From NCBI GenBank assembly GCA_031255415.1, contig JAIRSO010000029.1, positions 1 to 48,838 on the forward strand: a stretch of 48,838 bases of DNA, given 5' to 3'. Shown piece after piece: positions 7,726 to 15,806 of the stretch (within the stretch, counting starts at the first letter, position 1; each line of letters starts with the position of its first letter). Source of the DNA: Oscillospiraceae bacterium. GTDB taxonomy: Bacteria; Bacillota; Clostridia; Christensenellales; Aristaeellaceae. The position numbers and the translations under genes are program-made. The notes beneath the pieces are model-generated. The model was given only the letters and a program-made list of their open reading frames with translations. It made no database searches and was not told the origin of the DNA.

Positions 7726-8949
7726 CTATTTCAGCATGCCCAGTTTGTCCAGCAGCGCCATGCGCTCCCGCGCGACTGCCAGCCCCGCTCCCTGCTCCCC
7801 GCCCCGCCTGCGCTCGATAAACGCGTACCGGATCAGCCGATGTATCCACGCGGCGGGCAGCAGCGCGGCGTGCCGTTTCGCGTACATATACGGCGGGTGC
7901 AGTTCGTCTTTGCGGATGAATACGGCGCGTGCCAGCGTCCTTAAGCGGCTCTCGCCGCCGGACTCGCCGTCAAACGATCGGTATACGACGGCCGCGCTGC
8001 GGGTGCGCTCCGCCGTGCTCTTGCCGAACACCCCGGCGTCCAGTATGTCCGACAGCAATGGACTCGCGTCCGTCTCGTCCAGCGAATCGCCGAACATGGA
8101 CTGCCACGCGCCGTCCTTCAGCGCCAGATGATTGCGGCACAGCGCGAACAGCGCGCGCTGGAACCGCGTCAGGTTCAACTCGCCGCACTGGCGCGCGTAC
8201 CACTCCCAGTCGATGGATTCGCCGTTGGACTCGATAAACAGCGAGAAGTCGCATACCTGGCGCAATCCGAACCCGGTGGTGATCATGTGCTTAGCCATGT
8301 GCAGCAATTGGAACAGCGCGTGCTCGCCGGGCGGGAACGTCCAGCATTCGCCGCCGTAAGCCTCCGCGCGCACGGACTTCGATACCGGGAACAGCTCGCT
8401 CTCGTCCAGCCGCGCCAGGAAACCCCGGTTCTTGCGGTCGAATAGGCGGTTGTGCAGTTCGATCCTCAGCCCGTCCGGGTGCGCGCAGACGTACGTGTCT
8501 TCGTGGGAGTCGCCCGTTATCTCGACATAACCCTGTTTGGACAGCAGCGCCTTCGCGCCGTCGAACGCGGAGTCCTCTACGAGTAAATCAGCGTCCGACA
8601 TCACGCGCATGTCCGGCTCGGGATACAGCGCCTTGAGCACTATGCCCTTGAGCACTACCGCGCGCAGACGCTCTTCCTCGAACGCGGCTAGCGTCGTGTG
8701 GAGCGTGTCCGTCATCTGAAGCTGGGTCATCGTGATCGCCATCGCGCGCTGCTGCCACTGGAGCAATAACTCGCCGGGTACCTCCGGCGAGGCCTGGAGC
8801 GCGGGCGTGAACAGCAGCCCCTCGACGCGATGCTCCGCCGCGAGCGCGTACAGCGCGATCCAGTCCAGCCCCTGCGGTAAGGGCGACGGTTCGCGCGCGT
8901 GTATGGCGGCCTCGAGCAGTATCAGGAACGCGCGTGTCGCATCGTTCAT
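7726..8949 (-). CDS. Nucleotidyltransferase-fold protein (NTP_transf_5 type)
   Basis: The segment VVLKGIVLKALYPEPDMRVMSDADLLVEDSA, split by me as VVLKGIVLKALY then MRVMSDADLLV (about residues 98-123), is typical of the uncharacterised nucleotidyltransferase family PF14907, with paired aspartates in SDADLL as likely metal ligands. Members are about 370-410 residues and of unknown substrate. From memory they commonly sit beside PqqD proteins and peptide or surface-polymer genes. Here the start overlaps the hisC stop by four bases, and the stop is 19 bases before the PqqD gene, so the gene is firmly inside the operon. It may modify or activate the product of the PqqD/radical SAM pair. Confidence 0.82.
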   Translation of the reverse strand: MNDATRAFLILLEAAIHAREPSPLPQGLDWIALYALAAEHRVEGLLFTPALQASPEVPGELLLQWQQRAMAITMTQLQMTDTLHTTLAAFEEERLRAVVLKGIVLKALYPEPDMRVMSDADLLVEDSAFDGAKALLSKQGYVEITGDSHEDTYVCAHPDGLRIELHNRLFDRKNRGFLARLDESELFPVSKSVRAEAYGGECWTFPPGEHALFQLLHMAKHMITTGFGLRQVCDFSLFIESNGESIDWEWYARQCGELNLTRFQRALFALCRNHLALKDGAWQSMFGDSLDETDASPLLSDILDAGVFGKSTAERTRSAAVVYRSFDGESGGESRLRTLARAVFIRKDELHPPYMYAKRHAALLPAAWIHRLIRYAFIERRRGGEQGAGLAVARERMALLDKLGMLK

Positions 8950-10049
8950 AGCCGCGATTCCTTTATTATATCTTTGAGCGCCAGCATTAGCCCGTCCATC
9001 TGTTCCGGCGTGCCGGCGGTTATGCGCAGATAATCCTCTATGCCGGGTTTATCGAATCGGCGAACCAGTACGCGCCGCGCTTTCAGCCCGTCGAACAGCG
9101 CGCGTCCGTCTGCGCCGGGCAGGCGCGCGAAAAGGAAATTCGTCCGCGAGGCCGCGCACTCAAACCCCAGCGATAATAACGCCTGGCGGGAGGTCTCCTT
9201 GACCGACTCGACAGCCGCGACGGTTTGGTTCAGCGTCCGCGAGTCCTCGAGCGCGGCGAGCGCCGCCGCCTGCGCCAGCCGATCGACCGGGTACGAGTTG
9301 AAACTGTCGCGCGCGCGGTTCAGTCCTTCGATCAGGTTTGTATGGCCTATCGCGTAACCCACCCGCATCCCGGCTAGCGCGTGCGCCTTGGAGAACGTGC
9401 GCACGACCAGCAGGTTATCATACCGCGCGCACATGTCCGCGACGGAACACTCTTCGTAAAACGGCGCGTATGCCTCGTCAACTACCAGCAACTGGGAACG
9501 GCTAGCAAGCGTTTCGCGCATGGAGAGGATCGTATCGCGGGATAAAGCGATGGACGAGGGCGCGTTCGGGTTCGCGAGTATCACGGGAACGTCCGCGTTC
9601 AGCAGCGCTTGAACGTCGATGGACAGGCCGCTGGACATGGGGATCAATCGTATTTTCGCGCTGAACAGCAATGCGTACGACGGATAAAACGAGTATCCGA
9701 CGGCGGGAGTCGCGCATTCCAATCCCGCGAAGAACGCCGCGAACGCGAACGCCAGCGATTCGTCCGATCCGTTAGATATAAAGATATTCTCCCGATCGAG
9801 GCCGTGGCGCTCGGCTAGAGCGTCCCGCAGAGCGTCCGCGTTGGGATCGGGATACAGCCGCAGTTCGCCGGCGTCGGAGCCTGCCGCGCTCAGTATGGCT
9901 TCGATCACGCGCGGGGAGGGCGGGTACGGCGATTCGTTCGTGTTCAGTTTGATCCAGCCGCCGCCCTGGGGTTGTTCGCCCGCGACGTAAGGCGATAACG
10001 ACCGGGCTAGCGGACTGTAATATTTTGTAGAATCAGCGGACGCGTTCAT
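8946..10049 (-). CDS. hisC: Histidinol-phosphate aminotransferase-like PLP enzyme
   Basis: This is a fold-type I aminotransferase of 367 residues. It shows KLNTNESPYPPSP (34-46), the PLP phosphate loop SNGSDESL (92-99), VDEAYAPF (190-197) and the PLP lysine Lys221 in TFSKAHALAG. These match HisC, which converts histidinol phosphate and 2-oxoglutarate to imidazole acetol phosphate and glutamate. The related threonine-phosphate decarboxylase CobD shares the fold, and a B12 operon lies nearby, but the HisC motifs fit better and the genes are in separate operons. No other histidine genes are seen. The gene starts six bases after nagA and is coupled to the nucleotidyltransferase by overlap, so a role in that module is possible. 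Confidence 0.82.
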   Translation of the reverse strand: MNASADSTKYYSPLARSLSPYVAGEQPQGGGWIKLNTNESPYPPSPRVIEAILSAAGSDAGELRLYPDPNADALRDALAERHGLDRENIFISNGSDESLAFAFAAFFAGLECATPAVGYSFYPSYALLFSAKIRLIPMSSGLSIDVQALLNADVPVILANPNAPSSIALSRDTILSMRETLASRSQLLVVDEAYAPFYEECSVADMCARYDNLLVVRTFSKAHALAGMRVGYAIGHTNLIEGLNRARDSFNSYPVDRLAQAAALAALEDSRTLNQTVAAVESVKETSRQALLSLGFECAASRTNFLFARLPGADGRALFDGLKARRVLVRRFDKPGIEDYLRITAGTPEQMDGLMLALKDIIKESRL

Positions 10050-10055
10050 ATCGGC

Positions 10056-11186
10056 TCACACGCGGCGCTTTCCGGCGGTCCATACCGCGCGTATGTTGAA
10101 CGAGCGGTCTATCACCACCACGTCCGCGATCATCCCTTTGGATAGAGAGCCGCGCTTCGTCTCGCCGATCAGCCGCGCCGGAGTGGACGTATACATCGGT
10201 AAAGCCCGCGCCAGCGGCACGCCTACTACCGTTACCATATTCATTAGCGAACGCCGCAGAGTCAGCACGCTCCCTGCCAGCGTGCCGTCCTTCAGCCTCG
10301 CCGCGTTATCTTTTACGAATACTTCCTGTCCGCCCAGCTTATACTTTCCGTCCGGCATGCCCCCGGCCTCCATGCTGTCCGTTATCGCGGCGCAGCCAAA
10401 GGGGCCTTTCGCGTCGTAGACCAGTCGCAGTGCGGCTGGATGCAGGTGGATCAGATCGGCGATGAACTCGGCGGTAAGCTGGCGGTTGGTGAGCGCCGCG
10501 CCGACCGCGCCCGGTTCGCGGTGCGTGAGCGGGGACATCGCGTTATACACGTGCGTGACGGAGGACGCGCCGATACTGGCTGCTGCGGTCATCTGCGCGT
10601 GCGTCGCGTCGGTGTGGCCCAGCGACACCTGCACGCCGCGCGAGACCAACTCGCGGATCAATTCGTCCGCGCCCGGCAATTCAGGCGCGAGAGCGAGACG
10701 GCGCACGGCCTTCTCATCCTCGCCTGTCATGTCCTCGTAGGCTGCGACGGAGGGATTGAGCAAGGCGTGTTCCGGCTGCGCGCCCTTGCGTTTCGCGCAG
10801 AAGAACGGGCCTTCCATTAAGCAACCCAGTATGGCCGCGCCGTTTGGCTCCGGGTCGGACATTGCCAGCGCCACGCCGCGCACCGCGGCTCTGGTATCCT
10901 GTTTGGAGGCGGTCATAGTGGTGGGCAGGAACGCTGTGGTGCCGTGTTTCGCTAGCTCGCGGGACATGGTTCGAACCGCGTCCGCGCCGCTCATCGTGTC
11001 CACGCCGGCGAAGCCGTGTATGTGCGTGTCGATAAACCCCGGCACGACGTAACAGCCAGCCGCGTCATATGTTTCGTCAGGCGCGAGCAGAGCGCCGATA
11101 TCGGATATCTCCCCGTCCTTGATAAGCAAGTCCGCTTCCGCGAAATACGCCTCGTCCTGGTAGACAAGGCCGCCGGTTATCTTCAT
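10056..11186 (-). CDS. nagA: N-acetylglucosamine-6-phosphate deacetylase
   Basis: NagA removes acetate from GlcNAc-6-phosphate, feeding glucosamine-6-phosphate into glycolysis or wall precursor synthesis. It is an amidohydrolase with the metal-site motif DTHIHGFAG (His55, His57), the glutamate in LMEGPFF, SLGHTDATHAQM, the THVYNAMSPLTHREPG block and a late TDSMEAGG. The length of 376 residues is normal. A promoter-like sequence stands upstream, making this the first gene of the five-gene operon that ends in the radical SAM enzyme. No nagB or GlcNAc transporter is adjacent. Confidence 0.93.
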   Translation of the reverse strand: MKITGGLVYQDEAYFAEADLLIKDGEISDIGALLAPDETYDAAGCYVVPGFIDTHIHGFAGVDTMSGADAVRTMSRELAKHGTTAFLPTTMTASKQDTRAAVRGVALAMSDPEPNGAAILGCLMEGPFFCAKRKGAQPEHALLNPSVAAYEDMTGEDEKAVRRLALAPELPGADELIRELVSRGVQVSLGHTDATHAQMTAAASIGASSVTHVYNAMSPLTHREPGAVGAALTNRQLTAEFIADLIHLHPAALRLVYDAKGPFGCAAITDSMEAGGMPDGKYKLGGQEVFVKDNAARLKDGTLAGSVLTLRRSLMNMVTVVGVPLARALPMYTSTPARLIGETKRGSLSKGMIADVVVIDRSFNIRAVWTAGKRRV

Positions 11187-11222
11187 AGCGAGCCTCCTGT
11201 TTTCGGCAACGGATACGCGCTA

Positions 11223-11251
11223 AGGATATCATATCGCGATGGGATTATCAA
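11223..11251 (-). promoter_or_regulatory. Probable promoter of the nagA operon
   Basis: Read on the minus strand, TTGATA and TATCCT are separated by 17 bases, about 37 bases before the nagA start. This is a good match to the housekeeping sigma consensus. No operator is obvious. Confidence 0.55.
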
Positions 11252-11270
11252 GACGGGGGGGCTTAGTATG

Positions 11271-11326
11271 AAGCGACAGTAGAGAAGTTCCCCGGGAGCC
11301 GGAGTAAGCGACAGCGGAGGCGTTCC
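11271..11326. repeat. Two diverged 21-bp direct repeats
   Basis: The block AAGCGACAG occurs at 11271 and 11306 and is followed in each copy by a GAG and a GTTCC, giving 17 of 21 matching bases at a 35-base period. A weaker third copy may begin near 11336. The repeats fill the gap between the nagA promoter and the end of btuD. No function is apparent. Confidence 0.5.
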
Positions 11327-11353
11327 GCGTGTGAAACGATAGAGCGGGCGTAC

Positions 11354-12115
11354 TTACTCTTGCCACTGGCGCAGCATGCGGCGCATCCAGTCGTGCACGT
11401 CGATATCGTAAGCCCTGCGCAGCGTCTCTTGCGATAGGACGCTTCGCGCGGCGCCGGACGCTATCGTTTCGCCATTGCGCAAAAGTAAGGCGTCCGTGCC
11501 GTATGCCAGAGCCAGGCTTAAATCATGCACGACCGATAACACCGCGCGGTCGGGCTGTGCAAGCCAGGATTGGATGCGGTCGAACGTCTGCCGCTGGTGA
11601 GATAGATCAAGATGGTTGGACGGCTCGTCCAGCAGGAGTATGCTCGGATCCTGCGCCCATATCTGCGCTAGGAACACCCGCTGAAGCTCGCCTCCGGAGA
11701 GGGTAAGCGCCGATTGCCCGCGCAGTTCCATCAACCCCGCTTGATCCAGCGCGGCGAGGGTCTTTTCCGCGTCTTCCGCGTGGGACGAACGAGGCCACCC
11801 GCCCGAATATGCGTATCGACCCATGCGCACCACCTCTTCCGCCGTGAAACCGTAGCCTACGGAATGATGCTGCGCCAGCGCGCCTATTCGCTTCGCGCGC
11901 TCCCTGGGCTTCATGCGGCTTACGTCTTTGCCGTCCAGAAGCACCGCGCCCGCGTACGGCGCGCCCTGGGATATCGCGTTGATCAGGGTGGACTTGCCCG
12001 CGCCGTTCGGCCCGACCACCATCAGCCATTGCCCCGCGCTAAGCGTAAACTCCACGCCGCTTAGTATCGGCTTGCCGCCGTAACTGACGCTTAGGTTCTT
12101 AACGTCGAGCGTCAT
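11354..12115 (-). CDS. btuD: Cobalamin/Fe-siderophore ABC transporter ATP-binding protein
   Basis: This is the ATPase of a type II importer of the FecE/BtuD group, 253 residues. It shows Walker A GPNGAGKST (35-43), the Q-loop near ALAQHHS, the signature LSGGELQRV, Walker B ILLLDEPSNHLD and the switch histidine in VVHDLS. The start overlaps the permease gene by four bases. The riboswitch heading the operon and the neighbouring cobO argue for corrinoids rather than iron as the cargo; sequence alone could not separate the two. Confidence 0.88.
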   Translation of the reverse strand: MTLDVKNLSVSYGGKPILSGVEFTLSAGQWLMVVGPNGAGKSTLINAISQGAPYAGAVLLDGKDVSRMKPRERAKRIGALAQHHSVGYGFTAEEVVRMGRYAYSGGWPRSSHAEDAEKTLAALDQAGLMELRGQSALTLSGGELQRVFLAQIWAQDPSILLLDEPSNHLDLSHQRQTFDRIQSWLAQPDRAVLSVVHDLSLALAYGTDALLLRNGETIASGAARSVLSQETLRRAYDIDVHDWMRRMLRQWQE

Positions 12116-13143
12116 CGAACCGGCCTCGTTTTCGCGAATATATAGATGAACGCGATCGATCCTATCAGCGATGTTACAACCCCTATCGGCAGCTCCAGCG
12201 GACGGATGATGATCCGCGCGAGCAGGTCTGTCAGCATCAGGAACACCGCGCCTCCAAACGCGCTGGCGGGCAGCAGCCGCCTATGGTTCGGCCCGACAAG
12301 CATCCGCGTTATGTGCGGCGTAACCAGCCCCACAAACCCTATCGTCCCGCCGACGGACACGCATACCCCGATCAGCGCGGATACCGACACCAGTATGGCT
12401 AGTTTCACCCGCCTCACGTTCACGCCGATCGTGCGCGCGTTGTCCTCGCCTATCGCGAACGCGTTCAGCTCTCGCGCCGAGGGCAGTATCGCCGCGCCGC
12501 ATACGACTAGCGCGCATAACAGCGCCAGCGCGTTCGCATACGTGCTGCCAGCCAGCGAGCCCATCGTCCAGAACAGTATCGTCTTGATCCTCTCGCCCGC
12601 GAACGCGGAGATCAAACTGATTATGCTGTGCGCAAACATCGAGAATACCACGCCGATCAACAGGATCGTGTTGGTGGATAACGATCGATCCAATCGATAC
12701 GCCAAAGAGAGTATCGCAAGCAGCGACAGGAACGCGAAGAGCATCGCCATCGTCATCGCGCCCGCGAACGGCAGTCCCGGGATCGTCACCCCGAACGCCA
12801 GCGCGATCACCGCGCCCAGCGACGCGCCGGCGGACACGCCCATCGTCGATCCGTCCGCCAGCGGGTTGCGCAAAAGCCCCTGCATAGCCGCGCCGCATAA
12901 CGATAAAGACGCGCCCGACAGCGCCACGCATAACACGCGCGGCAGGCGCACCGACATGATAATCGGCCTTGACACGCCTTCGGGCAGGGGCAGGTTCCAT
13001 ATCGATCCCCATATAACCGCGAGAGCGTCGGCGGCGCGAACCCTCACGCTGCCGACGCATACGCATAACAGCATCACCGCGAACGCGGCGAGTATGAACG
13101 CCGCGTACTCGTACGCGCGGAAAGACTCGGTACGATCGCGCAT
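12112..13143 (-). CDS. btuC: FecCD/BtuC-family permease for corrinoids
   Basis: This is a polytopic membrane protein of 343 residues with about nine or ten hydrophobic helices. The family blocks are visible: RLPRVLCVALSGASLSLCG, GLLRNPLADGSTMGVSAGA and, near the end, FVGLVTPHITRMLVGPNHR. It forms the channel of the importer with the BtuD and BtuF products. It lies 12 bases after btuF and overlaps btuD by four bases. An antisense open frame of nearly the same length exists on the plus strand but shows no family features. Confidence 0.9.
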   Translation of the reverse strand: MRDRTESFRAYEYAAFILAAFAVMLLCVCVGSVRVRAADALAVIWGSIWNLPLPEGVSRPIIMSVRLPRVLCVALSGASLSLCGAAMQGLLRNPLADGSTMGVSAGASLGAVIALAFGVTIPGLPFAGAMTMAMLFAFLSLLAILSLAYRLDRSLSTNTILLIGVVFSMFAHSIISLISAFAGERIKTILFWTMGSLAGSTYANALALLCALVVCGAAILPSARELNAFAIGEDNARTIGVNVRRVKLAILVSVSALIGVCVSVGGTIGFVGLVTPHITRMLVGPNHRRLLPASAFGGAVFLMLTDLLARIIIRPLELPIGVVTSLIGSIAFIYIFAKTRPVR

Positions 13144-13155
13144 CAGCCGATCATC

Positions 13156-14076
13156 CTATTGCCCGTATACAAAATCGTACAGCGTTTGGGCCGCGTTCAC
13201 CAGCCTGGGAGCCGGACGGGATATCTCGTTGGAATCGGCGTTGAGGATCGTTCCGTTCTTCACGGCCTTCAGCCCGCTCCAGCCCTCGCGACCCATGATC
13301 TCCTCCACGGGGGTAGGGCCTTCGCCGTAATACATCGTTATCGACACGATATAGTCCGGATCGCGCTCAAGAACCTGCTCCTCCGATATCTCGCCCCAGC
13401 CTTGCACGTCCGCGAAAGCGTTCTCAAGGCCGATCATCCGCGCCAGCTCGTCCATAAACGTGCCTGATCCAGCCGTCCACAGCCCCCATTCCAGTGGCGA
13501 TACCTCGAAGTATACGGTCTTGCCGGACTCGGCTCCGGCGGTCTTAGCCGCTATCGCGGCGAATGAATCCTTCATGCCGCCGATAACGTTGGCGGCCTCC
13601 TCTTCCCTGCCGACCACCGCGCCGATCAACTCGACCGCGGTATACACGCCCTCGATATCCTGCGCGGCGCTGACGACCACGGTTATCCCCGCCGACTCCA
13701 GCAGCGCGGCCTGTTCCTCCGTCTGCGACATCGTGCTCATCAGGACGACCTGCGGCTCCAGCGCGACTATTTCCTCATAATTGGTGGACGATCCGGATTG
13801 CACCGCCGTTATGTCCAGCACCTCCGGCGGATAGTCGCAGTAAGCGCCGCGCCCCGCCAGCGTGCCGCCGGCGCCCAGCGCGTAGAGTATCTCGCAGTCG
13901 GAGGGGGTCAGGGCTACGATCCTTTCCACCGGAGCGTCGAGATGGATCGCGCGGCCCGTCATGTCCGTTACGTCTACGGCGGCGGACTGCGCCAGCGCGT
14001 GCGGCGCGAAAGCCAGCAGCGCCAGCAGGGTAAGGAGAATCGCGATAGTACGGTTCAGGGGGGTGCTGCGGTTCAT
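13156..14076 (-). CDS. btuF: Corrinoid-binding protein of the ABC importer
   Basis: The mature part has the helical-backbone binding fold: VERIVALTPSDCEILYALGAG near the start, then YEEIVALEPQVVL, and TFMDELARMIGLENAF later. It has a signal peptide with LLTLLALLAFAPHALAQS. There is no lipobox cysteine, so the protein should be cleaved by signal peptidase I, which is unusual for a Gram-positive importer. The start was set at the ATG with an AAGGAGG site, not at the ATG ten codons upstream. Placement after cobO in a B12-riboswitch operon suggests cobalamin or cobinamide as ligand. Confidence 0.85.
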   Translation of the reverse strand: MNRSTPLNRTIAILLTLLALLAFAPHALAQSAAVDVTDMTGRAIHLDAPVERIVALTPSDCEILYALGAGGTLAGRGAYCDYPPEVLDITAVQSGSSTNYEEIVALEPQVVLMSTMSQTEEQAALLESAGITVVVSAAQDIEGVYTAVELIGAVVGREEEAANVIGGMKDSFAAIAAKTAGAESGKTVYFEVSPLEWGLWTAGSGTFMDELARMIGLENAFADVQGWGEISEEQVLERDPDYIVSITMYYGEGPTPVEEIMGREGWSGLKAVKNGTILNADSNEISRPAPRLVNAAQTLYDFVYGQ

Positions 14077-14109
14077 GGGAAAGCCTCCTTGCTTGTCCAA
14101 TATCAACCA

Positions 14110-14145
14110 GCGCGGCGCGAAGCCGCGCGGATTATCGCATAATCC
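14110..14145 (-). other. Two adjacent hairpins between cobO and btuF
   Basis: One perfect 7-bp stem (GCGCGGC with GCCGCGC, loop of five) is followed directly by another (GGATTAT with ATAATCC, loop of three). Neither has a T-run on the minus strand, so they look like mRNA stability or attenuation elements rather than a full terminator. Confidence 0.5.
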
Positions 14146-14161
14146 GTTATCGTTGGGCGCG

Positions 14162-14683
14162 TTACCATTCGACGCCCGGGCGCGCCTGCAGTCCCTCGTC
14201 GAACGGGTGGCGGAGCTTGACCATCTCGGTATGATAATCGGCGCGGTCGACGATGGATTGCGGCGCGTAGCGACCCGTGACGACCGTCTCGCCGTGCGCG
14301 AGCGCGGTATCGATCAGCCGCGTAGCGCCGGTCTCGTCGAGTACGTTTAGGTATACCGCCATCGCCAACTCGTCGAGTACCAGCATGCGCGGCTTTTCCG
14401 CGTTCGCCAGCTCGATCAGTTTTTCGACCTCGTCCGCGTGGACGCGCCTGGTTTCGTCAAGCTCCTCGGGAGTCATCATAAACGTGAACTTTTTCGCTGG
14501 GGTCACCCGCGCGATCCGCGCGCCCCGGAACTGCTTGAGCGCGGCTATCTCTCCGGATTTCCCGTCCTTCAGGAACTGCGCGATGAGCACGCGCCGGCCG
14601 TGTCCCAGCGCGCGCAGCGCCAGACCCATCGCGGCGGTCGTCTTGCCCTTCCCCTCGCCTGTGTAAAGGTGCAGTTTGTTCAT
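14162..14683 (-). CDS. cobO: Cob(I)yrinic acid a,c-diamide adenosyltransferase
   Basis: The enzyme (CobO/BtuR/CobA) moves the adenosyl group of ATP to reduced cobalt, yielding the coenzyme form. The P-loop is at the very start (LYTGEGKGKTTAAMG), followed by LIAQFLKDG and the Walker B-like MLVLDELAMAV, then VVTGRYAP. The length of 173 residues is typical. The start is the ATG with GGAGG seven bases upstream. The longer frame beginning at 14851 would run through the riboswitch and is rejected. As first gene of the operon it lets imported or salvaged corrinoid be adenosylated as it enters. Confidence 0.93.
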   Translation of the reverse strand: MNKLHLYTGEGKGKTTAAMGLALRALGHGRRVLIAQFLKDGKSGEIAALKQFRGARIARVTPAKKFTFMMTPEELDETRRVHADEVEKLIELANAEKPRMLVLDELAMAVYLNVLDETGATRLIDTALAHGETVVTGRYAPQSIVDRADYHTEMVKLRHPFDEGLQARPGVEW

Positions 14684-14737
14684 ATTGTCCTCCGCTTGCC
14701 CTCCGCGTACCGCTTTGCCCCGCGCGCGGCGCGGGTA

Positions 14738-14772
14738 TAAACAAGCCGCCGCCCCCCAAGATGGGAAGCGGC
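14738..14772 (-). terminator. Probable intrinsic terminator of the B12 riboswitch
   Basis: On the minus strand GCCGCTTCCC pairs with GGGGGGCGGC (two G-T pairs) around the loop ATCTT, followed by GGCTTGTTTAT. It lies between the aptamer and cobO, where a transcription-terminating expression platform is expected. The T-run is interrupted, so the assignment is moderate. A second stem, GCGCAAG with CTTGCGC, lies just before it and could be the alternative structure. Confidence 0.55.
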
Positions 14773-14844
14773 GACAAACAGCGCAAGCCAAACTTGCGCG
14801 GCGTATCAGCGCGGCAGACCCCAATCCCAGAGGTACGTGTATAC

Positions 14845-15045
14845 CCTGCACAGGTCTCCCGGCTTAGCGTCATCCTACTGGAGCGCCTTCCCGCCTTAAT
14901 CCTATTCGGCATAGCCGAACGCGATTACTGGCAGTGGCCGCCGCTCTCTCGTCAGCGTCACGGTTACTGGGATAGCCCCGAATTCACATCGGTGTTCCCT
15001 CGGCGCGTATCAGCGCCGGCGCGCCCTCGCGCGCATGCAGGCAAG
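14845..15045 (-). promoter_or_regulatory. Cobalamin riboswitch (aptamer)
   Basis: On the minus strand the conserved core appears in order: AGGGAACACCGATGTGAATT, then CGGGGCTATCCC, CCACTG, GGGAAGGCGC, AGGATGACGC and AAGCCGGGAGACCTG. The ends pair as P1 (TGCCTGCA with TGCAGG). This is the class that binds adenosylcobalamin or related corrinoids and normally switches downstream genes off when the vitamin is plentiful. It heads the cobO-btuF-btuC-btuD operon. Transcription would start about 13 bases before P1. Confidence 0.95.
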
Positions 15046-15064
15046 CCTTTGATCCGACGCTGGC

Positions 15065-15093
15065 AGTGTATCGCGGACAAGCCGGATTGTCAA
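15065..15093 (-). promoter_or_regulatory. Promoter of the B12 riboswitch operon
   Basis: A perfect TTGACA and TACACT are 17 bases apart on the minus strand, just upstream of the riboswitch P1 stem. This fits a housekeeping sigma promoter. Confidence 0.8.
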
Positions 15094-15114
15094 GAGGGAA
15101 CTCGCGCGCGACTC

Positions 15115-15143
15115 TGGACTGCCCGCGCGCGGTATGCTATAAT
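15115..15143 (+). promoter_or_regulatory. Promoter of the MBL hydrolase / phosphodiesterase pair
   Basis: TGGACT and TATAAT are 17 bases apart, with an extended -10 (TGCTATAAT). The element is about 40 bases before the start codon and diverges from the riboswitch promoter. Confidence 0.75.
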
Positions 15144-15182
15144 GCGTACCGGCAATTATACTAAAAACAGGAGGCCGCTGTT

Positions 15183-15800
15183 ATGAGGATCGCGCCGAAT
15201 ACGCATACGCTTGACATAAGCTCCGGCGGCGCGGGCATGTTCCCCGTGCTGACGTGGGACGACGAACATACGGTGTTGATTGACGCGGGGTATCCCGGAC
15301 AGCTGGATTTGTTCGTCCGCGCGATAGCGGACGCTGGACGGCGCGCCGAGGATATCACGCAGATCATTTTGACGCATCAGGATATAGATCATATTGGATG
15401 CGTGCGCGGTCTGCTGGAACTGGCTCCGGGCGCGCGAGTCGTCGCGCATGTGGACGAGGCCGCGTATATAGATGGGACTTTGCCGCCGATTAAAGGTTTT
15501 CCCAGCCTGAATATCCATGTGGATCAGACGGTCGCGGATGGCGAGGTTCTGCCGTACTGCGGCGGGATCGAGGTCGTTCACGCGCCGGGACACACGCCCG
15601 GCAGTATGTGCCTGTTCCTGCGCTCGAGCGGGATTATGGTGGGCGGCGACGCGTTCAACATCGCGCATGGGAGCATTACCGGACCGAATCCGCAGTATAC
15701 GCAGGATATGGATCAAGGCCGCCGCTCGCTCGAGAGGATTCTCGCGCGAAAGCCCGCCGCTGTGGTCGCGTATCACGGCGGTTATCTGAAGTGCGAGTGA
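15183..15800 (+). CDS. Metallo-beta-lactamase-fold hydrolase
   Basis: A cytoplasmic MBL-fold protein of 205 residues. The metal motif reads THQDIDHIG, with the usual second His of HxHxDH replaced by Asp, as in a known subgroup of this superfamily. HAPGHTPGSMC supplies the next His, GGDAFN the bridging Asp and AYHGG the last His. The substrate cannot be told; the superfamily includes glyoxalase II, lactonases and thioesterases. It has a strong AGGAGG site and its own promoter. The next gene, a phosphodiesterase, starts six bases after its stop. Confidence 0.85.
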   Translation: MRIAPNTHTLDISSGGAGMFPVLTWDDEHTVLIDAGYPGQLDLFVRAIADAGRRAEDITQIILTHQDIDHIGCVRGLLELAPGARVVAHVDEAAYIDGTLPPIKGFPSLNIHVDQTVADGEVLPYCGGIEVVHAPGHTPGSMCLFLRSSGIMVGGDAFNIAHGSITGPNPQYTQDMDQGRRSLERILARKPAAVVAYHGGYLKCE

Positions 15801-15806
15801 TTAGGA

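Noticed and set aside
12146..13330. A 394-codon open frame antisense to btuC and btuF.
   Set aside because: Composition is a mirror of the membrane protein (Ser/Thr/Pro rich) and no domain is recognisable; btuC is a clear family match.
14684..14851. An N-terminal extension of CobO.
   Set aside because: The extension would translate the riboswitch and terminator; the P-loop start at 14683 has a strong ribosome site.
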